A stretch of DNA of 64,000 bases from Limnochordaceae bacterium. GTDB lineage: Bacteria > Bacillota > Limnochordia > Limnochordales > Geochordaceae. The position numbers were made by a program, and so were the translations under genes. Positions within the stretch are counted from its first letter, which is position 1. The number at the start of each line of letters is the position of its first letter. This document shows positions 44,816 to 54,398 of this stretch, in pieces. The stretch is from NCBI GenBank assembly GCA_014896295.1, contig JADBKR010000007.1:434001-498000 (forward strand). The letters are read 5' to 3'. Below the pieces are notes generated by a model, which saw nothing but the letters and a program-made list of their open reading frames with translations, was not told the origin of the DNA and ran no database searches.

Positions 44816-46110
44816 GATGGCCGCTGACGTACCAGGGTAACGGTCGCCAGGCAGGCGATCGCCTTGCCGCCTTCCAGGGGCTCGAGCCCCTGGCCGCTCT
44901 TCCCCTTGACGGATACCTCGAGATGGGGCATGCCCAGGCTCTCCCGGATCGCTGCCGCCATGGCCTCCCGGTACGGCGCCAACCGGGGCTGTGCCGCCAC
45001 GACCACGGCGTCGACGAAGCTCACCGTCCAGCCTCGCTCCGCCACCAGCCGGCCTGCCTCCCGCAGCATCTCCCGGCTGTCGATCCCGGCGATGGACATG
45101 TCCGTGTCGGGAAACAGGGAGCCGATGTCGCCCGCATTCGCAGCTCCGAGCAGGCCGTCGATCACCGCGTGCAACAGGGCGTCCCCGTCGGAGTGACCGG
45201 CCAGCCCCAGGGGAAACGGGATCTCCACCCCCCCGAGGCGCAGGGGCCGGCCCGGCACCAGCGGGTGCACGTCGAAGCCCAGGCCGACTCGCACCGCCCC
45301 CGCAACGGGCGCCAACGGCCCGCCCGTGTCACCGGTTGCCATTGCGCCCCCGCCACCCGGCTCCTCCAGCTCGCGGCGGCGGGCCAGCAACGCCTCGACC
45401 ATCACCAGGTCCTCCGGGCAGGTGACCTTGATGTTGGCCTGGGAGCCTGCAACGACCCGCACCGGCTCGCCCAGCGCCTCCACCAGCGAGCAGTCGTCGC
45501 TGCCGGCATAGCCCCTCGCCCTGGCCATGGCATGCGCCTCGACCAGCAGGCGGAACCGGAACGCCTGGGGCGTCTGGATGCTCCAGAGCCGGTCGCGCTG
45601 GGGAGTGAGCACCACCAGCCCCTTGGGGTCCACGACCTTGATCGTCTCCCGCGCCGGCACCCCCAGGGTGGCGGCCCCATAGCGGCGGGCCTCGTCGAGG
45701 ACCGAGGCGACCTCCGCCTCACTCACGAGCGGGCGCACACCGTCGTGGACCACCACGTAGTCGCAGGAAGCCGAAGACGCCTGCAGGTGTTGCAGGGCTC
45801 GGAAGACCGACTCCTGCCGGGTGACCCCGCCGGCAACGACGCTGTGCACCTTGGTCAGGTGCAAGCGCTCCACGATCTCGCCGCGGACCCACTCCACGTT
45901 GCCTTCGGGCACCACCAGCACCACCGAGTCGATGACGTCCGCCCGCTCCATCACGTCGAGGGCCCACCAGACCAGCGGTTTGCCCTGCACCGGCAGGAAC
46001 TGCTTGGCCACGGGCATCGACACGAACCCCATGGTGGCCGAGCCCTGCCAGCGGTCCTGCATCCGGCGCCCCTGGCCGGCAGCCACCACCACCGCCACCG
46101 TGCCGGTCAT
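44812..46110 (-). CDS. ispDF: Bifunctional IspD-IspF enzyme of the MEP isoprenoid pathway
   Basis: The protein has 432 residues. The IspD half has VVVAAGQGRRMQ, AKQFLPVQGKPLVWWALDVM, VVHDGVRPLV and TPQAFRF; the insertion between GRRM and AKQF is longer than usual. The IspF half starts at about residue 270 with VGLGFDVHPLVPGRPLRLGG and has GLAGHSDGDALLHAVIDGLL and the PDTD motif. IspD makes CDP-methylerythritol and IspF the cyclodiphosphate; IspE is not fused. It overlaps the PIN-TRAM gene by four bases. Confidence 0.94.
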   Translation of the reverse strand: MTGTVAVVVAAGQGRRMQDRWQGSATMGFVSMPVAKQFLPVQGKPLVWWALDVMERADVIDSVVLVVPEGNVEWVRGEIVERLHLTKVHSVVAGGVTRQESVFRALQHLQASSASCDYVVVHDGVRPLVSEAEVASVLDEARRYGAATLGVPARETIKVVDPKGLVVLTPQRDRLWSIQTPQAFRFRLLVEAHAMARARGYAGSDDCSLVEALGEPVRVVAGSQANIKVTCPEDLVMVEALLARRRELEEPGGGGAMATGDTGGPLAPVAGAVRVGLGFDVHPLVPGRPLRLGGVEIPFPLGLAGHSDGDALLHAVIDGLLGAANAGDIGSLFPDTDMSIAGIDSREMLREAGRLVAERGWTVSFVDAVVVAAQPRLAPYREAMAAAIRESLGMPHLEVSVKGKSGQGLEPLEGGKAIACLATVTLVRQRPS

Positions 46111-47243
46111 GACGGGCGGCCAACCCGGTCAGGCGACTTGGGGCGGGCGAAGATGAGCCGGCCGGCCGGCGTCTGCAGCACGCTCGTGACGGTGACGTCG
46201 ACCGTCTCCCCGATGTGCTTGCGGCCCCCGTCCACGACGATCATGGTACCGTCGTCCAGGTAACCGACGCCCTGGCCCTGTTCCTTGCCGTCCCGGATCA
46301 GCTGCACGCTCATCTCCTCGCCCGGGAGCACCACCGGCTTGAGCGCGTTGGCCAGCTCGTTGACGTTGAGCACCGCCACGCCGTGGATCGAGGCCACCTT
46401 GTTGAGGTTGTAGTCGCTGGTGACCACGCGGGCCTGCAGCTTCCGGGCCAGCTTCACCAGGCGCTGGTCCACGTCTCCCCGGCTTTCGTCCTCCACGATC
46501 TCCACCCGCACCCGTGGCTCCTTCTGCAGCCGGCTCAACATGTCGAGGCCGCGCCGGCCCCGGTTGCGGCGGAGGGGATCGGTGGAGTCGGCCACCCGCT
46601 GCAGCTCCCCGATGACGAAGCTCGGGACGATGAGCTTGCCGTCGAGGAAGCCTGTCCGGCAGATGTCGCCGATGCGCCCGTCGATGATGGCGCTCGTGTC
46701 GAGCACGATGGGCGCCGCGCCGTTGTACCCGACCTCTTTGGATGGGGCGTGGTCGTGAAGGATCTCCTCGCCGGACGCGTCATGCTCGGAGGCGCTACTA
46801 TCGACCCGGGCCCGGGCGCGAAAGAGCGAGCTCAACTCCTCCCGTTTGCGTACCCCGACCATCATGCCCACGTAGGCGGCCCCGGCCGTCACGACGAACG
46901 GGATGAGGTCGCCCACCACCGGTATGTCCCTCGGAATGGGGAGAGTCAGCAAGAACGCGATGACAAGCCCGGCCACCAGGCCGACCGTGCCCCACAGGAG
47001 GTCCTGCACGGGGGTGCGATGGAGCCTCGAAGTGATGAGGCCCAACATCGCCTCGATCCACCGGGAGATGGCGCCACCCGCCAGCAAGCCGATCAGCGCC
47101 AGGGCCAAGGGGAGGACCAGCCGCAGCTGGCCCGTCCCGAGGCGATCGAGCCACGGCAGGTCACCGGCCATGAGCGCTCCCAGCCGGTAACCGGCAACCG
47201 CGCCTACGGCTGCCAGTAGCCAACGGAGAAAGGCCGATAGCAT
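46107..47243 (-). CDS. Membrane-anchored PIN-TRAM domain protein (YacL family)
   Basis: The protein has 378 residues. About four membrane helices fill residues 1-130. A PIN nuclease domain begins at about 178 with IVLDTSAIIDGRIGDI (catalytic Asp 182) and DYNLNKVASIHGVAVLNVNE. A TRAM domain (GYLDDGTMIVVDGGRKHIGE) and a basic end follow. The family is a conserved Bacillota membrane RNase-like protein of poorly known function. Order carD-PIN/TRAM-ispDF matches bacilli (yacL-ispD-ispF). Confidence 0.9.
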   Translation of the reverse strand: MLSAFLRWLLAAVGAVAGYRLGALMAGDLPWLDRLGTGQLRLVLPLALALIGLLAGGAISRWIEAMLGLITSRLHRTPVQDLLWGTVGLVAGLVIAFLLTLPIPRDIPVVGDLIPFVVTAGAAYVGMMVGVRKREELSSLFRARARVDSSASEHDASGEEILHDHAPSKEVGYNGAAPIVLDTSAIIDGRIGDICRTGFLDGKLIVPSFVIGELQRVADSTDPLRRNRGRRGLDMLSRLQKEPRVRVEIVEDESRGDVDQRLVKLARKLQARVVTSDYNLNKVASIHGVAVLNVNELANALKPVVLPGEEMSVQLIRDGKEQGQGVGYLDDGTMIVVDGGRKHIGETVDVTVTSVLQTPAGRLIFARPKSPDRVGRPS

Positions 47244-47291
47244 GCCGCGCGCTCACCCCCGTGCCGCGTCGGTGGCAACCGGCCATGCATC

Positions 47292-47774
47292 TCAGCCGAG
47301 AACCTCGTTGATCCTCCGCTCGACCTCTCCCGCCGGGAGCCCCTGAGCCAGTACCAGCTCGGAGATGAGGATCTGCCGGGCGCTGTCCAGCATGCGCCGC
47401 TCACCGGTGGAGAGCCCCTTTTCCTTGTCACGCAGCGCGAGGTTGCGGACCACCTCGGCCACCTCGAAGATGTCGCCGCTCTTGATCTTCTCCAGGTTGG
47501 CCCGGTAGCGCCGGTTCCAGTTTTGCGACATCTTCGTGCGCTCGCCCTGGAGCACGTCGAAGACGCGGTTGACCTCTTCGGGGCTGATCACCTCGCGCAG
47601 GCCCACTTCCTCGACGCTACGCAGCGGGATCATGACCTGCATGTCGCCCATGGGCAGCTTCATGATGTAGTATTGCTGGCGCTGCCCCAGCACCTCACGC
47701 TCTTCGATGGCCTCGATGATACCCGCGCCGTGCATCGGGTAGACGACTTTGTCGCCGACCTTGAACGTCACCAA
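47292..47774 (-). CDS. carD: CarD-family transcription regulator
   Basis: TFKVGDKVVYPMHGAGIIEA opens the RNA-polymerase-interacting domain. NWNRRYRANLEKIKSGDIFE and RNLALRDKEKGLSTGERRML lie in the helical DNA-binding half. CarD binds the RNA polymerase beta subunit and stabilises open complexes. I start at TTG 47772-47774 (GGGAGG 10 bases upstream), giving 160 residues; GTG at 47769-47771 is the alternative. The frame is open further up but passes into the promoter. Confidence 0.92.
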   Translation of the reverse strand: MVTFKVGDKVVYPMHGAGIIEAIEEREVLGQRQQYYIMKLPMGDMQVMIPLRSVEEVGLREVISPEEVNRVFDVLQGERTKMSQNWNRRYRANLEKIKSGDIFEVAEVVRNLALRDKEKGLSTGERRMLDSARQILISELVLAQGLPAGEVERRINEVLG

Positions 47775-47818
47775 TCGACCATGACCTCCCGTCGAACCGC
47801 GACACCGCACCCTATCAC

Positions 47819-47847
47819 AGGGTACCACTCCTGGCGGTTCCTGTCAA
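47819..47847 (-). promoter_or_regulatory. Promoter of carD-PIN/TRAM-ispDF
   Basis: TTGACA (47842-47847) and TACCCT (47819-47824), spacer 17 bases, with TGG before the -10 as an extended element. Confidence 0.7.
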
Positions 47848-47958
47848 ATTACAGCGCCGTAGAGCAGATGACGCACTTCTACACGATTCTAGATAGGTCA
47901 TGCTCGACCGTACGCATCCGGGCTCGCTTTCTCACCGTACCAAGGCGGCACGCTCCGC

Positions 47959-49080
47959 CTACAGGTGCCGATCCAGCAGCACCTGCTCCCGCAGGCGATG
48001 GAGCCCCTCCTTGATGGCCTTGGCCCTGACCTCGCCGATCCCCTCGACGTCGTCCAGCTGGTCGATGGAAGCGGTGAGGATGTGGGGCAAGCGCTGAAAC
48101 TTCTTTACAAGGTTTTCGATGACCGGCATCGGAAGGCGGGGGATCTTGTGCAGAATCCGGTAACCCCTGGGCGTGACGGACGTCTCCATGCTCGGAGTCT
48201 GCACGTGACCCATGCTCTTCAGGATCGTAACCGGATCCAGGAGCTCGTCGGAGTCGGAGCGGCACAGATCGCGCCAGGCATCCTCGGGATGCCGGCCGTC
48301 CTGGCCGACCCAGTAGTCCCGCATGACCAGAGGCCCTTCGTCCTGGACCTCGGCCGTCAACTCCTCCATCTGCATGGCGACGAGGCGGCCCTCGGTCCCC
48401 AGTTCAACCACGTAGCGCTCGATCTCCCGCGCGATCCGGGCCACCATCTGAGCCCGCTGCAGCACCGTGGTCACGTCCATCCACGTGGCCAGGTCTTCAA
48501 ACTCCAGTGCGGAAAGGTTGATGAGGGACTGCTCCAAGACGGTCCGATACCGGTCCAGCGTCGACAGCGCCTGGTTGGCCTTGGCCAGGATGACGCCCAC
48601 GTCCTGGAGGACGTACTTCACCTCGCCCTTGTAAAGGGTCACCATGTTGCGCCGCTGGGAGATGGAGATGACCAGCTGCCCCGTCTGGCGGGCCATGCGC
48701 TCCGCCGAGCGATGCCGGGTGCCCGTCTCGAAGGTAGGGATCATGGGGTCGGGGTTGAGCTGCGTGTTGGCGTACAGGATGCGCTCCGCGTCGGAGCTCA
48801 GGATGATGGCCCCGTCCATCTTCGCCAGCTCGTACAGGGCAGAGGGGTTGAGAGGCGTGTCCACATGGAAGCCACCATCCACCAACTCCAGGACCTGGGG
48901 GTCGTCGCCGACGACGATCAGCGCTCCCGTGCGGGCCCGAAGGATGTTTTCGAGGCCTTCACGTAACGGCGTGCCGGGGGCTACCATGCGCAGCACCCGG
49001 GTCAATGTTTCCTCTCGGGTCTCGGCCAAACCGGTGGCGTCCACTCCCTCTTGCCAGGCAGGCCACGTCGCCGCGAGCAC
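47959..49080 (-). CDS. disA: DNA integrity scanning protein DisA (diadenylate cyclase)
   Basis: The protein has 373 residues. The DAC domain contains MDGAIILSSDAERILYA, with Asp-Gly-Ala at 89-91, and GTRHRSAERMARQTGQLVI, with RHR at 122-124; both are needed to make c-di-AMP from ATP. A helical linker and a C-terminal helix-hairpin-helix DNA-binding domain (QLDDVEGIGEVRAKAIKEGL) follow. DisA checks DNA damage before sporulation. It lacks its usual neighbour radA. Start GTG 49078-49080 has a weak ribosome binding site, so the exact start is uncertain. Confidence 0.93.
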   Translation of the reverse strand: MLAATWPAWQEGVDATGLAETREETLTRVLRMVAPGTPLREGLENILRARTGALIVVGDDPQVLELVDGGFHVDTPLNPSALYELAKMDGAIILSSDAERILYANTQLNPDPMIPTFETGTRHRSAERMARQTGQLVISISQRRNMVTLYKGEVKYVLQDVGVILAKANQALSTLDRYRTVLEQSLINLSALEFEDLATWMDVTTVLQRAQMVARIAREIERYVVELGTEGRLVAMQMEELTAEVQDEGPLVMRDYWVGQDGRHPEDAWRDLCRSDSDELLDPVTILKSMGHVQTPSMETSVTPRGYRILHKIPRLPMPVIENLVKKFQRLPHILTASIDQLDDVEGIGEVRAKAIKEGLHRLREQVLLDRHL

Positions 49081-49142
49081 GAAAGCCCGGTGCTGCCGAG
49101 CACTCCCGGTGCCGGCAGGATACCCCAGGCTCCCACTCTTGC

Positions 49143-49171
49143 ATTATAGATCGCGGTGACGGCGCTCACAA
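49143..49171 (-). promoter_or_regulatory. Promoter of disA
   Basis: TTGTGA (49166-49171) and a perfect TATAAT (49143-49148), spacer 17 bases, about 60 bases before disA in the divergent disA-csaA region. Confidence 0.7.
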
Positions 49172-49259
49172 CGCGCCGGAGGCCGAGCGCAGCGCCGGCA
49201 AGGCGAAAAGCTCGCCGTACACGCTCGCTGCTCGGTCTATCACGGGGGGAGGTACCGGT

Positions 49260-49661
49260 ATGCACGACGCGCAACCGCAGGACCCTGGCTCCCGGCAGGC
49301 AGCCCACGAGACCGCTGCCCTGCCCAAGCCCACCGTAGGCGTCGAGGTGTTCCAGAGCCTCGACGTCCGCGTGGGTCGCATCCTCGAGGCCAGGAGCGCA
49401 CCCAAGGCCCGCAAGCCGGCCTACCAGCTCACCATCGACTTCGGACCGCTCGGCATCCGCCGATCCAGCGCCCAGATCACGCACTACTACGAGCCGGACA
49501 GCCTCGCCGGCACCCTGGTCGTGGCGGTCGTCAACTTCCCGCCGCGCCTGGTCGCCGGGTTTCGCTCCGAGGTCCTGGTGCTGGGCGCCATGGAAAGCGA
49601 CGGCCGGGTCGTCCTGCTGCGACCCGACCGCCCATGCGAGCCGGGGCTGCCCATTGGCTAA
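49260..49661 (+). CDS. csaA: CsaA-like tRNA-binding-domain protein
   Basis: The protein has 133 residues from ATG 49260 with GGGGGGAGGT upstream. VFQSLDVRVGRILEARSAPK, YQLTIDFGPLGIRRSSAQIT and LVVAVVNFPPRLVAGFRSEV form the EMAP-II/CsaA OB fold. CsaA binds tRNA and has been described as a chaperone for secretion. The first 30 residues are an extra polar extension. Direction is opposite to disA and convergent with the thiolase gene. Confidence 0.87.
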   Translation: MHDAQPQDPGSRQAAHETAALPKPTVGVEVFQSLDVRVGRILEARSAPKARKPAYQLTIDFGPLGIRRSSAQITHYYEPDSLAGTLVVAVVNFPPRLVAGFRSEVLVLGAMESDGRVVLLRPDRPCEPGLPIG

Positions 49662-49662
49662 G

Positions 49663-49684
49663 AGGGGCCGGCCTCGCGGCCCCT
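49663..49684 (+). terminator. Shared terminator hairpin, csaA / thiolase
   Basis: AGGGGCCG (49663-49670) pairs perfectly with CGGCCCCT (49677-49684) around a 6-base loop. It directly follows csaA and covers the stop codon of the convergent thiolase gene, so it could act both ways. No U-tract follows. Confidence 0.5.
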
Positions 49685-50864
49685 ACGCGGCCCGCTCGAC
49701 GACCATGGCGACGGCTTCTCCGCCCCCGATGCACAGGGTGGCCAGCCCGAACCGGGCCTGCTGGCGCTGCATGGCATAGAGCAGGGTGACGAGCACGCGG
49801 GCACCGCTTGCGCCGATGGGATGGCCGAGGGCGACCGCCCCGCCCCGGACGTTGACCCGCTCCGGGTCGAGCCCGAGCTCGTCGATGGCGGCCATGGGAA
49901 CGACGGAGAAGGCCTCGTTGATCTCGAACAGGTCGATGTCCTGCACCGACAGGCGGGCCTTTTCCAGCACTTTCCTCACGGCGGCGATGGGAGCCAGGGT
50001 GAACCACTCCGGATCCGTGGCCGAGGCGGCCTGAGCGACGACGCGGCCCAGGGGGCGCAGGTGCCACCGCTCGGCCACCTCTTCGGCCACGGCCACGACC
50101 GCCGCCGCACCGTCGCTGATGCTGGACGCATTGCCTGCCGTGACGGTGCCCCCATCTTCGAAAGCCGGACGCAGCTCCCGGAACCGGCTTTCGACGAGCC
50201 GCCCGGGCTCTTCGTCCACCGCTACCTCCAGCTCAGGGCCCTTGCGAGCGGGCACCTTCACGGGCACGATCTCCTCGGCCGACCAGCCCTCCCGGGCAGC
50301 CGCCTGCGCCCTCCGGTAGCTCCTCAAGGCGTACTCGTCCTGCGCCTGGCGCGTGTAGCCGCGCCGGCGGGCGAGTCGCTCCGCGCAACTGCCCATGTGG
50401 CAGTCGTTGTAGACGTCCCAAAGCCCGTCGTGGATCATGGCGTCCAGCAGCCGCGCGTGCCCCATTCGCAGGCCGCCTCGCCCTCCGGCCAGCACGTACG
50501 GGGCGTTGGACATGCTCTCCATGCCCCCCGCGACCACGACGTCGGCGTCGCCAACCGCGATGGCCTGCGCCGCCAGCATGACCGCCTTGAGCCCGGAACC
50601 GCACATCTTGTTGATGGTCAGGCACTCGACCTTACGCGGGAGCCCGGCCAGCAACGCGGCCTGGCGGGCAGGGGCCTGCCCGAGGCCTGCGGAGATGACG
50701 TTGCCCATGATGACCTCGTCGACCTGGTCCGGCGAGACGCCCGCCCGCTCGAGCGCACCACGAACGGCAACGGCCCCGAGCTGCGGCGCTGAAAGCGGGC
50801 TCAAACTCCCCAGGAAAGAACCGATCGGCGTCCGGGCCGCGCCTACCAGCATCACCCTGCGCAT
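49683..50864 (-). CDS. Acetyl-CoA C-acetyltransferase (thiolase)
   Basis: The protein has 393 residues. The nucleophile Cys 88 is in NKMCGSGLKAVMLAAQA, with GGMESMSNAPYVL, GHPIGASGARVLVTLL and CIGGGEAVAMVVERA holding the catalytic His and second Cys. It joins or splits two acetyl units, so it may serve butyrate/PHB-type synthesis or degradation. No partner genes of such pathways are next to it. It precedes disA on the minus strand and lies 93 bases after trpS. Confidence 0.92.
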   Translation of the reverse strand: MRRVMLVGAARTPIGSFLGSLSPLSAPQLGAVAVRGALERAGVSPDQVDEVIMGNVISAGLGQAPARQAALLAGLPRKVECLTINKMCGSGLKAVMLAAQAIAVGDADVVVAGGMESMSNAPYVLAGGRGGLRMGHARLLDAMIHDGLWDVYNDCHMGSCAERLARRRGYTRQAQDEYALRSYRRAQAAAREGWSAEEIVPVKVPARKGPELEVAVDEEPGRLVESRFRELRPAFEDGGTVTAGNASSISDGAAAVVAVAEEVAERWHLRPLGRVVAQAASATDPEWFTLAPIAAVRKVLEKARLSVQDIDLFEINEAFSVVPMAAIDELGLDPERVNVRGGAVALGHPIGASGARVLVTLLYAMQRQQARFGLATLCIGGGEAVAMVVERAA

Positions 50865-50957
50865 ACCGCTCCCCCCGATGCGTCGCTGATGGCCCCGTCT
50901 CTTCCATACGCCCGATCCGCGCCGGCCTCCTCCGGGGCATGGCCGCCCGCCAGCCGC

Positions 50958-51962
<1,005 letters not shown>

Positions 51963-51993
51963 TTCGCCAGCCTCACTCCTTCTCTTGCGGCCC

Positions 51994-52002
51994 ATTATAC
52001 CA
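51994..52002 (-). promoter_or_regulatory. Extended -10 promoter of trpS
   Basis: TGGTATAAT on the minus strand: a perfect -10 with the TGn extension. No good -35 is present. Predicted start about 25 bases before the trpS start codon. Confidence 0.6.
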
Positions 52003-52086
52003 TCGCGTCCCTGCGGGCCGGGCCTTCAGCCGGTGCTGGCTTTCCGGTCGCGGGTATGCTTAAATGGGCAGCGGGCGGCGGGCGTC

Positions 52087-53406
52087 TTGATCAACTGGCG
52101 GCGCAATCTCGTCATCGTCACCATAGGAGTATTCATCGCTCAGATCGGCTTCTCCATCATCGTGCCGTTCCTTCCGGCGCTGCTGGTGGAGGTGGGCGTC
52201 GAGCGCAACGTCGGGCTGTGGTCCGGGGTCGTGTTCGCCGTCAACTTCCTGACTTCCAGCCTGATGGCTCCCGTCTGGGGCTCGCTCTCGGATCGGGTGG
52301 GCAAGCGCCCCATGATGATCCGGGCGGGGCTCGGCATCGCCGCCACGTACGGGCTGATGGCTTTCTCCCATTCGGTGTGGGAGCTCGCGCTCTGGCGGGC
52401 CGTCAACGGCCTTCTCGCAGGGTACATCCCGGCCGCCAACACGCTGGTGGCGAGCAATACCCCTGACGCCTCCCTCGGACGCGCTCTGGGCGTCTTGCAG
52501 GGAGTGGCGGCCGCCGGGCTCATCACCGGGCCCCTGGTCGGTGGGATCGCCTCGGAGATGGTGGGCGCCCGGGGCACCATGCTGCTGTCGGCGGGGCTGC
52601 TGCTCGTGGCAGGCCTCCTGCCGCTGGTGCTGCGGATCGAGGAGCAAGTGCAGGCCGACGCGTCGCCGCTTTCCGTCTCGGGCGTGCGGGCCCAGGTGCG
52701 CGCGGACGTCCGCGAAGTGCTGCAAAACCGGACACTCCGGGGGCTGTTCGCCGTCCAGCTGCTCTTCACGGCGGCGCAGGTGCTGGTCCAGCCCACGCTG
52801 CCCCTTTACATCGCCCGCCTGGCCACCCACAACGTCAACCTGATCACGGGCGTCGTCTACTCGGCGGTAGGGGTCGCCACCGCCGTCGGGTCGCCCCTGG
52901 CTTCGCGCTTCACCGACCGGGCCCCGCTCACGGCGTTGCGCCTGGGGCTGCTGGTCTCGGCGGGCGTATACGCCCTGCACCCGGTGGTGCCCCATACCCT
53001 CTGGCTGGGGATGATCCGGTTCGCCTTCGGCCTGGTGGCCAGCCTGGTGGTGGTCGCCTCCAGCGTCCTCATCGCCACCACCGTGGAGGCCCGTCACCGG
53101 GGCAGGACCTTCGGAGTGCTGCAGGCCATCAACGGCCTCGGTGCGGTCCTCGGTCCTTTCGTGGGCGGCGTGCTCGGAGACGTGGCCGGGCTCGAGGCGC
53201 CCTTCTTCGCCGGGGCGGCGACGCTGGCCGCTGCCTACGTCGTCTGCCCCGGGACCTCCTCTACCGTGGCTCCCAGCACTTCCGAGATCGCCTGCTTGAG
53301 CACCGAGGCGGACCGCTCGAGCGCCCGGAGCTCCTCGGGGGCGAGCGGGAGATCCACCATGCGCTCGATGCCCGATCGGCCCACCACGCAAGGCATGCCC
53401 AGGTAG
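52087..53406 (+). CDS. Major facilitator superfamily transporter
   Basis: Twelve membrane helices can be traced in about 380 residues. NLVIVTIGVFIAQIGFSIIV is helix 1. GSLSDRVGKRPMMIRAGLGI carries the conserved loop 2-3 motif, and RFTDRAPLTA is its counterpart in the second half. This resembles 12-helix multidrug or sugar exporters; the substrate is unknown. The start is probably TTG 52087. The last 58 residues (after AAAYVV) are Ser/Arg-rich and overlap the 3' end of ldh on the other strand by 172 bases, so the true C-terminus is doubtful. Confidence 0.82.
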   Translation: MINWRRNLVIVTIGVFIAQIGFSIIVPFLPALLVEVGVERNVGLWSGVVFAVNFLTSSLMAPVWGSLSDRVGKRPMMIRAGLGIAATYGLMAFSHSVWELALWRAVNGLLAGYIPAANTLVASNTPDASLGRALGVLQGVAAAGLITGPLVGGIASEMVGARGTMLLSAGLLLVAGLLPLVLRIEEQVQADASPLSVSGVRAQVRADVREVLQNRTLRGLFAVQLLFTAAQVLVQPTLPLYIARLATHNVNLITGVVYSAVGVATAVGSPLASRFTDRAPLTALRLGLLVSAGVYALHPVVPHTLWLGMIRFAFGLVASLVVVASSVLIATTVEARHRGRTFGVLQAINGLGAVLGPFVGGVLGDVAGLEAPFFAGAATLAAAYVVCPGTSSTVAPSTSEIACLSTEADRSSARSSSGASGRSTMRSMPDRPTTQGMPR

Positions 53407-54286
53407 ACGTCGTCGATACCGTGCCACCCGTCGACCAGGGTCGAGACGGTCAGCACCGAGTGCTGGTGGTACAGGATGCTCTCCACGAGCCGCGCGACGG
53501 CCAGAGCGATGCCGTAGTAGGTCGCCCCCTTGCGCTGGATGATCTGGTAGGCGGCGGTGCGCACCTCCTCGAAAATCCGGGCCAGGTCTTCCTGCACCCG
53601 TCCCCGCTCCCACCGCGAGCCCAGCTCGGAGATGCGGACGCCCGCGATGTTGGCCAGGCTCCAGACGGGGATCTCGCTGTCTCCGTGCTCTCCGATGACG
53701 TAGGCGTGGACGCTTCTCGGGTCGCAACCGAAGTACTCGCCCAGGAGGTAGCGCAACCGCATGGTGTCGAGGAGCGTGCCGCTGCCGATGACCCGGGAAG
53801 GGGGAGCCCGCTCGTCTTCTGCGCCACGTAGCTGAGGACGTCGACCGGGTTGGTGACCACGAGGAGGATGGCGTGCGGAGCGAAGCGCACCACCTGCTGG
53901 ACCACCTCCGTCGTGATCCGGGCGTTGCGTTTGAGCAGATCGAGACGCGTTTCGCCCGGGCGCTGCGCCACACCCGCCGAGAGGATCACCACGTCCGCTC
54001 CCGCCAGTTCGGCGTAGTCGCCGGCACGGATGGGCATCGGCCCGGCCAGGGGCATGCCGTGGCGCAGATCCATGGCGTCGCCCTCGGCCTTGTCCCGGTT
54101 GACGTCCACGAGGACCAGCTCGCAATGCGGGCCCTTGACCAAGAGCGTGTAAGCGATGGTGGACCCGACCAGGCCTGTGCCCACGATGCCGACTTTGGGC
54201 GGCCTGACGGGGCTCGGCCCGCCGTCCAGTCCCGGCGCTGCCGCCTCCCCCATGGGGCGTAGCTTCGACCCGTCCATGTCGTGCAC
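53235..54286 (-). CDS. ldh: L-lactate dehydrogenase, frameshifted in this sequence
   Basis: The NAD-dependent enzyme interconverts pyruvate and lactate. The Rossmann start VGIVGTGLVGSTIAYTLLVK, the substrate Arg region RPGETRLDLLKRNA, VVTNPVDVLSYVAQKTSG, and in the next frame RVIGSGTLLDTMRLRYLLGE and IGEHGDSEIPVW (catalytic His) give a complete LDH. The frame break is in a run of five G (plus strand) at 53800-53804; one more base restores a protein of about 350 residues. The start is GTG 54284-54286 (GGGAGG upstream), with an N-terminal extension of about 28 residues. An assembly indel is likely. Confidence 0.9.
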
Positions 54287-54348
54287 GAGCCTTCCCTCCC
54301 GGTTGCTGGCTGGCTCCGGCCCTAGCTTGTCTGGGCGACCCCCCTCCC

Positions 54349-54396
54349 AAACGGTGCCGGGCCGGCGCCTCCGTTGACGCCGGCCCGGCACCGTTT
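54349..54396 (-). terminator. Terminator of the ctsR-mcsA-mcsB-clpC operon
   Basis: A perfect 19-bp stem (54349-54367 with 54378-54396, arms starting AAACGGTGCCGGGC) has a 10-base loop and begins 2 bases after the clpC stop. On the minus strand the stem ends in TTT, with no longer U-tract. Confidence 0.8.
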
Positions 54397-54398
54397 GC

